This document shows positions 37,840 through 37,943 of a stretch of DNA of 37,943 bases, in pieces. Positions within the stretch are counted from its first letter, which is position 1, and every line of letters begins with the position of its first letter. The notes below the pieces were generated by a model. The model made no database searches, was not told the DNA's origin, and saw nothing but the letters and a program-made list of their open reading frames with translations. The position numbers and the translations under genes are program-made. The DNA is taken from the NCBI GenBank assembly GCA_027007005.1, contig JALTFO010000306.1, positions 1-37,943 on the forward strand, read 5' to 3'. The stretch comes from Candidatus Bipolaricaulota bacterium (lineage in GTDB: Bacteria > Bipolaricaulota > Bipolaricaulia > UBA7950 > UBA9294).

Positions 37840-37943
37840 ACAGGGTTTAGGCTTCGGCATACATCTGTTACAGGGTTTCCCCGTTGTGGCTCATTAGCCG
37901 CATGCCATGTATTGCGCCCTACTCCCCCCTCATCGAACCGGAC
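37840..37943 (-). other. Possible edge of a mobile element (group II intron-like sequence) entering the window
   Basis: Reverse complement begins GTCCGGTTCGATGAGGGGGGAGTAGGG, resembling sequence that often follows group II intron RT ORFs; too little is visible to confirm. Confidence 0.25.

Noticed and set aside
1-37943. CRISPR arrays, rRNA and tRNA genes
   Set aside because: No regularly spaced direct repeats, no rRNA signature and no convincing tRNA cloverleaf seen by eye; a tRNAscan/Infernal run would be decisive.

Overview
Bacterial chromosomal window, densely coding and mostly housekeeping. Plus-strand blocks: SNF2 helicase + SWIM protein; 7TM-PAS-GGDEF protein; yidC-jag-mnmE; a WecG/TagA-type glycosyltransferase; nrdD...nrdG-xth; glmU(C-terminal half)-prs-rplY-pth; clpC-radA; purine nucleoside phosphorylase; glutamate dehydrogenase; a GNAT-like protein-thiolase-DUF35 operon. 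Minus-strand blocks: a Gfo/Idh/MocA oxidoreductase; an MNT/HepT/PIN remnant locus; adenosine-specific kinase; ribE-ribBA-ribH-hisS; rpsT-secF-recJ; trpS. The most notable signal is in the class III ribonucleotide reductase locus. The main nrdD ORF ends without a glycyl-radical domain. That domain (VYSRIVGYLRPVEQWNDGKQAEF) sits on a separate, overlapping, out-of-frame ORF with its own Shine-Dalgarno and an in-frame stop just upstream. A second decayed copy of the tail lies about 0.5 kb downstream. The nrdD-nrdG gap also holds a collapsed DUF4258/YgiT toxin-antitoxin pair and a dual-specificity-phosphatase pseudogene. Other observations: a HepT/PIN fusion scar, a GlmU lacking its pyrophosphorylase half in an otherwise conserved gene order, a thiolase with Pro at the expected nucleophile Cys position, a 107-bp MITE-like element with perfect 27-bp inverted termini, and a family of ATTGA-rich intergenic inverted repeats. 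All product calls are from motif recognition by eye; no searches were run.
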